A stretch of 30,144 bases of DNA from an uncultured Bacilli bacterium (lineage in GTDB: Bacteria; Bacillota_I; Bacilli_A; RF39; UBA660), in the NCBI GenBank assembly GCA_934101605.1, contig CAKORS010000003.1, positions 1 to 30,144 on the forward strand. The letters run 5' to 3'. Both the position numbers and the translations under genes were made by a program. Numbering within the stretch: position 1 is the stretch's first letter; each line of letters begins with the position of its first letter. Below the pieces are notes generated by a model. It ran no database searches. It saw only the letters and a list, made by a program, of their open reading frames with translations, and was not told the DNA's origin. This document shows positions 8,975-15,674 of the stretch, piece by piece.

Positions 8975-8987
8975 AGTTCTTTTTTTT
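8956..8987 (+). terminator. Terminator overlapping the end of lon
   Basis: Arms AAAAGAACTT (8956-8965) and AAGTTCTTTT (8974-8983), 8-base loop, T tract to 8987. The upstream arm is the coding sequence for the last residues of Lon, and the stop codon 8972-8974 sits in the loop and at the start of the second arm. Confidence 0.82.
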
Positions 8988-9027
8988 ATATGTTTTCATA
9001 TATTTAAATTGATAAAGGAGGTTTTTT

Positions 9028-9678
9028 ATGAAACAAATAATACCATTTACTAAAGATATAACTTTTAAAACTTCTATTTCTGAACTTATTAGTATTTCTT
9101 TAGATGATGATTTAGTAGTTGGTGATAATTCTGTTAAGGGTAATTTTTATATAAAGGGTAGTTATAAAGTATCTAAAACTAGTGTAGGGTATGAGAATTA
9201 TTCTTATAAGATTCCATGTGAGATAGAACTTTCAGATTTATATAATTTAGATAACTCAAAGGTTAGTATAGAGGATTTTAATTATGAAGTATCTAATGAT
9301 ATTTTGAAGGTTTCTATTAGTGTATTAATAGATAATATAGAAGAAAAAGAAATAGAGGATTTAAATGATAAAGTTGTTTTAATTGATGATGAAGAAGAAA
9401 GATGTATAGAGGATGAGGATAATATGAGTGATGAAAAGATTATAGATAAGGTTATTAATGATAAGAATGAAGTTAATAATATTAATAATTTAAATATTTT
9501 TGATTTTAATAATAATGAAACTTATTTAACATATGTTGTATATACTTATCAAGATGGTGATAGTATTGATGCTATTTTAAATAAATATAATGTTAGTAAG
9601 GTTGATTTACTTGATTATAATGATTTAGATAATATAGAAGTAGGAAGTAAGATTATTATACCTAGTTCAAATGAATGA
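9028..9678 (+). CDS. spoVID: SpoVID-like spore coat assembly protein, minimal form
   Basis: SpoVID drives encasement of the forespore by coat layers: its N-terminal beta domain supports coat assembly and its C-terminal part contacts SpoIVA and other partners. Residues 1-110 resemble the B. subtilis SpoVID N-terminus (SISELISISLDDDL, GNFYIKGSYKVS, a PCEIEL segment matching FPVDITIP). Residues about 110-165 are a short acidic, low-complexity linker. Residues 167-214 form a LysM domain (VVYTYQDGDSIDAILNKYN ending in GSKIIIPS). At 216 aa it is well under half the length of B. subtilis SpoVID (about 575 aa), mainly through loss of the long acidic middle. AAAGGAGG at 9014-9021 supports the start. 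It overlaps the ysxE-like gene by eight bases, the same gene order as in B. subtilis. The pair makes the call much safer than the sequence alone. Confidence 0.8.
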   Translation: MKQIIPFTKDITFKTSISELISISLDDDLVVGDNSVKGNFYIKGSYKVSKTSVGYENYSYKIPCEIELSDLYNLDNSKVSIEDFNYEVSNDILKVSISVLIDNIEEKEIEDLNDKVVLIDDEEERCIEDEDNMSDEKIIDKVINDKNEVNNINNLNIFDFNNNETYLTYVVYTYQDGDSIDAILNKYNVSKVDLLDYNDLDNIEVGSKIIIPSSNE

Positions 9679-10558
9679 TATTAAAGAATTTTTAAATAGT
9701 TATGATATTAAACCTATAGCGTATGAAAAGGATAAAAGTGCTGTAATTGTAAGAGATAAAAATAATACTTTTGTTGTAAAAAAAAGAAATAGTAATAATA
9801 AAAAACTTTTTGAGCTTTTAAGATCTAGAAATTATTTATATTTTCCTGAAGTTTTAAATATAGATAGAGATGATAAGTATGATATTTATAAGTATTATGA
9901 TTCTTTAGATGTTCCTTTATATGAAAAATGTAAGGATATTTCTGAACTTATTAGTTTATTACATGTAAAAACTACTCATTATATAGATAATCTTGCAGAT
10001 GATTATAAGGGTATATATGAAGATTTAGTTAAAAGAATAGATGAGTTATATAGTTTTTTTAATGAATTAAATAGAAATATTGATGAGGAAATATATATGT
10101 CTCCTGATCATTATTTATTAGCTAGAAATATTACTAAAATATATTCTTTAATACATTTTTGTGCTAATGAACTTGATTTATGGTATGAGGTAATAAAAGA
10201 TAAGACTAAAGTTAGGGTGTGTTTAATTCATAATAATTTAGATTTAGATAATATTTTGAATAATGAACATCCTTTTTTAATTAGTTGGGATAAGTCTTGT
10301 TATGATAGTCCTGTTAATGAACTTTATAAGTTTTATAAAAATTGTTATAAGGATGTTGATTTTTTAGATTTATTTAGAATATATGAAAGTAGATATCCGC
10401 TTCTTGTAGAAGAAAAAAAGTTATTTTTTATTAAGATATCTTTACCTGATGAAATAAAGTTTACAGATGATAGTTATTTAAATATAAAAATATTAAATGA
10501 ATATTTTAATTATATAAGTAAAACCGATTCATTTATATCAAAATATTATTCCAAGTAA
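9671..10558 (+). CDS. ysxE: YsxE/CotS-family spore coat protein (kinase-like fold)
   Basis: 295-aa member of the CotS/YsxE/YutH group, which has the aminoglycoside-phosphotransferase kinase fold and is found in spore coats of Bacillus and Clostridium. Visible: a beta-rich N-lobe (AVIVRDKNNTFVVKKR, with a possible Lys anchor), FPEVLNIDRDDKYDIYKYY, then the catalytic-loop position LIHNNLDLDNIL and, in place of DFG/DWE, LISWDKS, followed by SPVNELYKFYKNC. The HGD aspartate typical of active APH kinases is Asn here (HNN), so catalysis is doubtful. There is no signal peptide. The eight-base overlap with the SpoVID-like gene and the matching B. subtilis order spoVID-ysxE support the identification. 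Its last 21 bases overlap the end of a convergent small gene. Confidence 0.78.
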   Translation: MNDIKEFLNSYDIKPIAYEKDKSAVIVRDKNNTFVVKKRNSNNKKLFELLRSRNYLYFPEVLNIDRDDKYDIYKYYDSLDVPLYEKCKDISELISLLHVKTTHYIDNLADDYKGIYEDLVKRIDELYSFFNELNRNIDEEIYMSPDHYLLARNITKIYSLIHFCANELDLWYEVIKDKTKVRVCLIHNNLDLDNILNNEHPFLISWDKSCYDSPVNELYKFYKNCYKDVDFLDLFRIYESRYPLLVEEKKLFFIKISLPDEIKFTDDSYLNIKILNEYFNYISKTDSFISKYYSK

Positions 10559-10753
10559 TAGTAATAAAAATAATACTATTTCTATGAATAATATAATGGC
10601 ATTCCATGTTAATGTAAAAAATATAGTTATGAATGCTTGATAAAAAATTATAACAAATAAGAATATTAGAAGAGATATGTAACAACCACTATTTCTTCTT
10701 TTATTTTTACATGCTTGACAGTTACAGTAAAAATTGTGTTTGTTTCTAAACAT
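10538..10753 (-). CDS. Small two-helix membrane protein with Cys-rich N-terminus
   Basis: 71-aa product, family not recognised. The N-terminus MFRNKHNFYCNCQACKNKR contains CxCxxC plus another Cys at about residue 24, in a basic context; two hydrophobic helices follow (about 26-48 and 51-71), and the protein ends within the second helix. I accept it as a real gene because AGGTGA lies six bases before the ATG on this strand, it fills an otherwise empty 260-base gap, and its residue pattern (basic/Cys head, then membrane) is not typical of a shadow frame. It converges on and overlaps the ysxE-like gene by 21 bases. The cysteines might bind metal or form disulfides. Function unknown. Confidence 0.65.
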   Translation of the reverse strand: MFRNKHNFYCNCQACKNKRRNSGCYISLLIFLFVIIFYQAFITIFFTLTWNAIILFIEIVLFLLLLLGIIF

Positions 10754-10784
10754 AGATATTCACCTATAATAATCTATGTTTTTT
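10748..10784 (+). terminator. Perfect 10-bp inverted repeat: terminator for ysxE and/or hairpin over the start of the - strand gene
   Basis: AAACATAGAT (10748-10757), 14-base loop, ATCTATGTTT (10772-10781), then T to 10784. On the + strand it looks like an AT-rich intrinsic terminator for the spoVID-ysxE transcript. On the - strand the same repeat contains the start codon in one arm and the ribosome-binding site in the loop of the small membrane-protein gene. Confidence 0.6.
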
Positions 10785-10795
10785 GTTTATTTATG

Positions 10796-10804
10796 TGATA
10801 AAAT
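10796..10804 (+). promoter_or_regulatory. Extended -10 promoter of the Cys-rich orphan
   Basis: TG-A-TAAAAT, with no good -35 box (ATGTTT at the 17-base position). GGTGAT at 10811-10816 follows at once, so the predicted leader is only about 9 nt. Confidence 0.45.
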
Positions 10805-10819
10805 ATATATGGTGATTGT

Positions 10820-11425
10820 ATGAGTTTAAGTGGTAGTTCTAATATGATGAATGCTATAAATAATTATAAAAATAATATGACTGTTGAAAATTTGGATTGT
10901 TGTATTTACTTTATTTGTCAGGAAGTTAAAGGAAAACATAGGGTAGATATTGCTTGTTTAGATAGTTGTAGAAAATGCAAAGAAGTTTGTATTGATTCAT
11001 GTCATATTTTTAGTGGTGCAGGTATAGGATTTGATTTTATTCAGTTTTCTAAATTAGGACTTAAGGATCCATATCATGTAGCTTTATTTGTTAAAGGTTA
11101 TAGTGATCAAGGTATTACTTATTATATATATGATCCTACTTATGTGCAATTTAATGATAAGCATTATTGTATTGATAAAGGTTGTTATTATAAAGGTCCT
11201 GGTAATTATATGGATGAAGAAGTTCGAGATCAACTTATAAGAAATGGATTTCTTCCTCTTACAACTCAAAATATGAAAGCTTATATTGATAGCTTTATTG
11301 ATGCTTATAATAATAGAAGTGATATAGATGTTAAGCTTTCTAAAGAAGATGTTTACTCTATTCTTAGTGATCATTTAGATGAGTTTGGTTTTTCTTTTGA
11401 TTATAGAGCTTCTTCTAGAAATTAA
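10820..11425 (+). CDS. Cys-rich orphan protein, possibly of papain/transglutaminase-like fold
   Basis: 201-aa product, family not recognised, no signal peptide or membrane helix. It has ten cysteines, at residues 27, 28, 33, 46, 50, 53, 57, 61, 117 and 122; the middle five form a C-x3-C-x2-C-x3-C-x3-C cluster (CLDSCRKCKEVCIDSC), which could bind a metal or Fe-S centre. Downstream, YHVALFVKG (His86) and YYIYDPTYVQF (Asp105) sit in a beta-rich segment whose His...Asp-Pro-Thr spacing recalls Cys-His-Asp enzymes such as transglutaminases and papain-like peptidases, with Cys27 or Cys28 as possible nucleophile. That resemblance is by eye only. The C-terminal 70 residues are helical. It has its own promoter and stands alone between a convergent small gene and ligA. 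Confidence 0.75.
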   Translation: MSLSGSSNMMNAINNYKNNMTVENLDCCIYFICQEVKGKHRVDIACLDSCRKCKEVCIDSCHIFSGAGIGFDFIQFSKLGLKDPYHVALFVKGYSDQGITYYIYDPTYVQFNDKHYCIDKGCYYKGPGNYMDEEVRDQLIRNGFLPLTTQNMKAYIDSFIDAYNNRSDIDVKLSKEDVYSILSDHLDEFGFSFDYRASSRN

Positions 11426-11454
11426 TTGTTTTAATTAGTTATTTATTTTATAAT
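11426..11454 (+). promoter_or_regulatory. Promoter of ligA
   Basis: TTGTTT (11426-11431), 17-base spacer, TATAAT (11449-11454). The transcript should begin near 11461, which rules in favour of the ligA start at 11485 (TGGAGG at 11475-11480) over the ATG at 11467. Confidence 0.6.
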
Positions 11455-11484
11455 AGAGATAAGTATATGAATAATGGAGGAATT

Positions 11485-13467
11485 ATGAAAGAACGTATAG
11501 ATTTTTTAGTAGATTTACTTAATAAGGCAAGTTATGAATATTATATTTTAGATAATCCTTCGATTACGGATCAAGAATATGATAATATGCTTGATGAACT
11601 TATAAAATTAGAAGAAAAATATCCTTCATATAAAAGGGATGACTCTCCAACTTCTAGAGTTGGTTCTATAGTAAGTGATGAATTTAAGAAGTTTGAGCAT
11701 GGATATCCTATGTTATCTTTAGGAGATGTTTTTAATTGTGATGAGATTGTTTTATTTGATGAAAGAATAAAAAAGGAAGGATTTCATCCTGTTTATATGT
11801 GTGAAGAGAAGATAGATGGTTTAGGTATTAATTTAATATACAAGAACGGTTTATTAGTTAATGGTGTTACAAGAGGAGATGGTAAGGTTGGAGAGGATGT
11901 TACTGTTAATGTAAAGACTATAAAAAGTATTCCTTTAAGACTTACTGAAGCGATTGATATAGAAGTTAGAGGAGAAGTCTATATTGAAAAAAAGGAACTT
12001 GATAAAATAAATAAAGAAAGAAAAGAAAATGGTTTACCGGTTTATCAAAATTGTAGAAATTTAGCAAGTGGTTCTTTAAGACAACTTGATTCTTCTATTA
12101 CTGCTAAAAGAAATTTAAAATCATTTTTATATCATTTACCTAATCCTTTGGATTATGGATTATATACTCAAAGTGATGTATTAGAGTTTTTTAAAAAGTT
12201 AGGTTTTGTTGTTAATCCTAATAGAAGGGTTTGTAATAATATTGATGAAGTTTTATCTTTTATAGAAGATGAAGGAGAAAAAAGAGATAAATTATCTTAT
12301 GATATAGATGGGGTTGTATTAAAAGTTAATGATATAAGAATGCAAGAAAATATAGGATATACTGCTAAAAGTCCAAGATGGGCTATAGCGTATAAGTTTC
12401 CTGCAGAAGAAGTAAGAACAAAACTTAAAGATATAATTTTTACTGTAGGAAGAACTGGTAAAATTACTCCTAATGCTGTTTTAGATCCTGTTAGACTTTG
12501 TGGAACTACTGTTGCTCGAGCTACTTTAAATAATGAAGATTTTATAAAGGATAAAGATATAAGAGTAGGAGATACAGTTATTATAAGAAAAGCTGGAGAT
12601 GTTATACCAGAGGTTGTTTCTGTTGATTTATCTAGAAGGGATAAATCTTCAAAGAAATTTAATATGATTACAAATTGTCCAGTATGTGATACTTTGTTAG
12701 TTAGAAAAGAAAATGAATCTCATTATTATTGCAATAATCCTAAATGTGAGGCAAAACATATTGAAGGACTTATTCATTTTGCAAGTCGTAATGCAATGAA
12801 TATTGATGGAATGGGAGAAAGAATTGTTGAAGATTTTTATAATTTTGGATTTATTAAGAATATAATAAGTATTTATGAACTTAAGAATTATAAAGAAGAA
12901 TTAATGGAATTAGAAGGTTTTGGAGAAAAGTCTATTAATAATTTATTAGATGCTATAGAAAATTCTAAATCTAATTCTTTGGAAAGGTTATTATTTGGAC
13001 TTGGAATAAGACTTATTGGAAAAGAAACTGCTAAGGTTATTGCTAGGAATTTTAATAATATAGATAATATTATGAATGCTACAGTTGAAGATTTATCTAA
13101 TATTAAGGATATTGGATATAATATGGCATTATCTATTTATAATTATTTTAAAGATTTAGATAATATAAAACTTATTAATGATTTAAAAACTCATGGTGTT
13201 AATATGGAATATAAGGGTAAGAAAATAGTAAATGATGATAATTTTAAAGATAAGAAATTTGTTATTACAGGAACTATTTCTTTAATGCCTAGAGAAAAGT
13301 TAAAAGAAGAGATTGTTTTAAGAGGAGGAATAACTGTTGATTCTGTTTCATCTAAGACCTCTGTTGTAATAGTGGGGGAAAATCCTGGTAGTAAATATGA
13401 AAAAGCAAAAAATTTAGGTATTACCATTTGGGATGAGGATGAATTAAAGAGAAAGATGGGATTATAA
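11485..13467 (+). CDS. ligA: NAD-dependent DNA ligase LigA
   Basis: LigA seals nicks in replication and repair using NAD+. The product from 11485 is 660 aa, within the family norm. Domains in order: Ia NAD-binding region (YYILDNPSITDQEYDNML), adenylation domain with the AMP-accepting Lys109 in EEKIDG, YDIDGVVLKVND, OB fold (TVGRTGKITPNAVL, then RKAGDVIPEV), four-Cys zinc finger (CPVC...CNNPKC), helix-hairpin-helix repeats, and a C-terminal BRCT domain (KKFVITGTISLMPREKL to IWDEDEL). A start at 11467 would add MNNGGI but is only about six bases from the predicted transcription start; GGAGG lies between the two ATGs. The stop codon overlaps the start of the prepilin gene (TAATG). The usual partner pcrA is not present here. 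Confidence 0.96.
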   Translation: MKERIDFLVDLLNKASYEYYILDNPSITDQEYDNMLDELIKLEEKYPSYKRDDSPTSRVGSIVSDEFKKFEHGYPMLSLGDVFNCDEIVLFDERIKKEGFHPVYMCEEKIDGLGINLIYKNGLLVNGVTRGDGKVGEDVTVNVKTIKSIPLRLTEAIDIEVRGEVYIEKKELDKINKERKENGLPVYQNCRNLASGSLRQLDSSITAKRNLKSFLYHLPNPLDYGLYTQSDVLEFFKKLGFVVNPNRRVCNNIDEVLSFIEDEGEKRDKLSYDIDGVVLKVNDIRMQENIGYTAKSPRWAIAYKFPAEEVRTKLKDIIFTVGRTGKITPNAVLDPVRLCGTTVARATLNNEDFIKDKDIRVGDTVIIRKAGDVIPEVVSVDLSRRDKSSKKFNMITNCPVCDTLLVRKENESHYYCNNPKCEAKHIEGLIHFASRNAMNIDGMGERIVEDFYNFGFIKNIISIYELKNYKEELMELEGFGEKSINNLLDAIENSKSNSLERLLFGLGIRLIGKETAKVIARNFNNIDNIMNATVEDLSNIKDIGYNMALSIYNYFKDLDNIKLINDLKTHGVNMEYKGKKIVNDDNFKDKKFVITGTISLMPREKLKEEIVLRGGITVDSVSSKTSVVIVGENPGSKYEKAKNLGITIWDEDELKRKMGL

Positions 13468-13829
13468 TGAATAAAAAAGGGTTTTCTTTAATTGAGGTTT
13501 TATGTGTTACTTTAATACTTGGAATACTTGCTACTGTTACTTATTCTGGTTTTAGTAAGATAATTAAAGATAGAAGAATAAGTGAATATAAGTCTTTAGA
13601 GGGTGAACTTAAGACTGTTTTAAAGAACTATAATTTAGCTAATCAGCTTAATTTATGGGGTAATAATGATAATACTTATGATTTATCTTTAGATGAAATA
13701 AATAGTATGGTTTCTCAAGATATTTGTAAAATTAATAAAATGGAAATAGTGAATAATAATGGAAAATATGATTATTTAGTTTGTATTTCTTGTTATGGAT
13801 ATAATAGTGAAGAACCTTATTGTAGTTGA
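13467..13829 (+). CDS. Type IV prepilin-like (class III signal peptide) protein
   Basis: 120-aa product with a clear prepilin N-terminus: MNKKGFSLIEVL, in which prepilin peptidase would cut after Gly5 and methylate Phe6, with Glu at mature position 5, followed by a hydrophobic helix to about residue 28 and a small soluble domain. It resembles ComGC/ComGD-type pseudopilins of Gram-positive competence systems in size and head, but the soluble domain carries four C-terminal Cys (ICKINK..., VCISC, YCS), which may form two disulfides. No pilus ATPase, membrane platform or peptidase gene is in the window, so it would need partners elsewhere. Its ATG shares a base with the ligA stop and has no strong ribosome-binding site, so it is probably translated by coupling to ligA. 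Role in uptake or surface fibres is open. Confidence 0.8.
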   Translation: MNKKGFSLIEVLCVTLILGILATVTYSGFSKIIKDRRISEYKSLEGELKTVLKNYNLANQLNLWGNNDNTYDLSLDEINSMVSQDICKINKMEIVNNNGKYDYLVCISCYGYNSEEPYCS

Positions 13830-13836
13830 TAAAAAT

Positions 13837-13862
13837 AAAACAACTTTTTTGTTGTTTTTTTT
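13837..13862 (+). terminator. Terminator after the prepilin gene
   Basis: AAAACAAC (13837-13844), TTTTTT loop, GTTGTTTT (13851-13858), continuing T tract. It separates the ligA-prepilin unit from the TasA-like operon. Confidence 0.8.
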
Positions 13863-13888
13863 GTTGTTTAATGCTACTATTATATTAT
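13861..13888 (+). promoter_or_regulatory. Probable promoter of the TasA-like operon
   Basis: TTGTTG (13861-13866), 16-base spacer, TATTAT (13883-13888), beginning in the T tract of the preceding terminator. Predicted start near 13895, coincident with AAGGAG (13894-13899), so the leader would be about 10 nt. Confidence 0.45.
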
Positions 13889-13904
13889 AGTGGAAGGAGT
13901 GTAT

Positions 13905-14543
13905 ATGAAAGAGAAAAATAAAAAATCTATGATTTTTATGGCTTTAGGTGTGTTACTTGTTGCTATTGCTATAGTAGCAGGTGTTTCAATTGCTTATTTT
14001 ACGTCTAAACCTCAAGTTAAAACAATTAGTTTTAAGAAAGGAAATGTATCTATTACTACTAATTTAAGTGAATTTGGTGTTCATGTAAAAGGTGGTTCTA
14101 TTGTTTCTGAAAATGTTACTGTAACAAATACTGGTAATGTTGATGCTTATGTATATTTAATTGTAGAAAATCCAATTGCTACAGTTAAAGTATTTGGAGA
14201 TGATGGTTTAATTACAGGGCCTGCTTCATCTATGGAATTATTTTCATATAGTGTTTTAGATGGATGGGAGCTTCTAAAAATTATACCTGGAGCTGGTTTT
14301 AAAGAGAATACTTATGTTTATGGTTATACAACTGGAGTTCTTACTTCAGGTAGTACTACGACACCTTTAATTAATTCTTATAAGTTAGTTAATTTTACTG
14401 AAGGTCAAGTTGATGATAGCGTTTCACTTTTATTTACTGGTGTTGGAATACAAAGTGATTCTATAGAACTTCAAGGAGATACTTTAAAAGATAAGTTATT
14501 GTATGCATATGAAAATTACTTATCTAGTGGGGAGGGTAATTAA
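13905..14543 (+). CDS. TasA/camelysin-like secreted protein 1
   Basis: 212-aa product starting at ATG 13905 (AAGGAG five bases upstream; the GTG at 13890 overlaps that site). The N-terminus is lysine-rich, followed by a hydrophobic helix (about residues 8-29) and SIAYFTSK, the small-aromatic-Thr/Ser pattern that follows SipW-type signal peptides in TasA and camelysin. The mature part starts with an ISFKKGNVSITT segment and VTNTGNVDAYVYLIVENP, matching the TasA beta-sandwich theme of a strand, then an N-T-G turn, then a V-x-V strand. TasA family members are fibre subunits or surface metallo-related proteins; which applies here is unknown. First gene of six similar ones; one-base overlap (TAATG) with the next. 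Confidence 0.78.
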   Translation: MKEKNKKSMIFMALGVLLVAIAIVAGVSIAYFTSKPQVKTISFKKGNVSITTNLSEFGVHVKGGSIVSENVTVTNTGNVDAYVYLIVENPIATVKVFGDDGLITGPASSMELFSYSVLDGWELLKIIPGAGFKENTYVYGYTTGVLTSGSTTTPLINSYKLVNFTEGQVDDSVSLLFTGVGIQSDSIELQGDTLKDKLLYAYENYLSSGEGN

Positions 14544-15064
14544 TGAAAAAAAGAATACTTATTTTTGCTATTGTTGGAATAGCTTTAGGTCTTATTGCTT
14601 TTTCTGTTACTTATGCATATTTAACTAGTAGAAGTAATGATGTTGCTACAAATTTTGTTATGGATAATAAGATAACAGTAATAAAAGAAATTAATAACGG
14701 AAAACAGTTATCAGATGTTAAACCTGGAGATAGTATACCTGTTAAGTTTCAAATTATAAACAATAGTAGTAATGCTACATCTGTTTATGTAAGAGTTAAA
14801 TTATTATTTGAAGATAGTGATGTTGGTAATTTATTTGAGAATTTTTCAGTAAATTCTAATTGGGTTTATAATAGTTCTGATGGATATTATTATTATGAAA
14901 AGATGGTAACAGGAACTACACCAATTAATTTATTATCTAGTATAAAGGTTAAATCTACTGCTACAACAGCTGAACTTAAGGCTTATAAAAATAAATTTGA
15001 TATAATATTTTATGCTGAGTCAATAGAACCTTCTGGTAGCAGTTATACAGAGGCTTGGAAATAG
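14543..15064 (+). CDS. TasA/camelysin-like secreted protein 2
   Basis: 173 aa. Signal helix MKKRILIFAIVGIALGLIAF followed by SVTYAYLTSRSND. The mature region has LSDVKPGDSIPVKFQIINNS, close in pattern to the LSNLKPGDKLTKDFQFENN stretch of B. subtilis TasA; this is the most TasA-like of the group. It then has a beta-rich Tyr-rich stretch (SSDGYYYYEKMV) and ends FDIIFYAESIEP, the strand that in TasA reads LQFSFEATQ. The end SYTEAWK is typical of the family. GGAGGG overlaps the end of the previous gene. Translation is probably coupled to that gene. No anchor at the C-terminus, so it would be released or built into a fibre. Confidence 0.8.
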   Translation: MKKRILIFAIVGIALGLIAFSVTYAYLTSRSNDVATNFVMDNKITVIKEINNGKQLSDVKPGDSIPVKFQIINNSSNATSVYVRVKLLFEDSDVGNLFENFSVNSNWVYNSSDGYYYYEKMVTGTTPINLLSSIKVKSTATTAELKAYKNKFDIIFYAESIEPSGSSYTEAWK

Positions 15065-15074
15065 GAGGTAGATT

Positions 15075-15674
15075 ATGGAAGATAAAAAAGAAAAAAGAAA
15101 TAAAATTATTTTATTTAGTGTAATAATAATTTTAGTTATATTTTTAACTGGTGTTGTTATGTATGCTTATTCATATTTTACTGCTCAAGCATCAACTAAA
15201 GATACTATATCTTTAGGAAATATAGAAATTACATTAACAGGTTGGGATAATAATACTGATATTATTGTTGTTCCTGGTAAAGTTATTGATAAGGTTCCTA
15301 CTATTACTGCTACTCAAGGATCTTCTTATGCGAGATTTGTTGTTGAGTTTATTGATGGTGAAACAGGTAGTGTTATAAAAATGGATTCTTCTAGTGAAAG
15401 AGGAAAATTATTAGCAAATATGTTAAGTTTTAACAGTAATCTTAGTTGTAAGAATGTTGGTTCTTCTTATATTTGTAATTATAATACTATACTTAATCAA
15501 AATGACAAGATTACTTTATTTGATAATTTAACAATACCAAAAGAATGGACAAATTCTGATGTAGATACTGCTGGTAATTTTAAGATTAAAATTAGTGCAG
15601 AGGCTATTCAATCTAAAGGATTTGTTGATGCAACTGAGGCCTTTACTCAATTAAGTAAAGAGGTGACAGAATGA
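15075..15674 (+). CDS. TasA/camelysin-like secreted protein 3
   Basis: 199 aa. Charged head (MEDKKEKRNK), hydrophobic helix about residues 11-30, then MYAYSYFTAQASTKDTISLG, again the aromatic-Thr cleavage context of SipW substrates. It has a V-P-G-K-V-I-D-K-V-P turn in place of the K-P-G-D of the second protein, two Cys (SCKNVGSSYICN) that could form a disulfide, and a C-terminal KIKISAEAIQSKG strand corresponding to the family's last strand. AGGAGG five to six bases before the ATG. Four-base overlap with the large gene that follows. Confidence 0.78.
   Translation: MEDKKEKRNKIILFSVIIILVIFLTGVVMYAYSYFTAQASTKDTISLGNIEITLTGWDNNTDIIVVPGKVIDKVPTITATQGSSYARFVVEFIDGETGSVIKMDSSSERGKLLANMLSFNSNLSCKNVGSSYICNYNTILNQNDKITLFDNLTIPKEWTNSDVDTAGNFKIKISAEAIQSKGFVDATEAFTQLSKEVTE

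Noticed and set aside
8990..9027. Sigma-E/K-type sporulation promoter before spoVID (CATATATTT at 8997)
   Set aside because: The -35 region does not fit, and the start would coincide with the ribosome-binding site.
11084..11374. 96-codon - strand ORF inside the Cys-rich orphan
   Set aside because: Ile-rich shadow frame of the AT-rich coding strand; no ribosome-binding site was noted and it lies entirely inside the better-supported gene.
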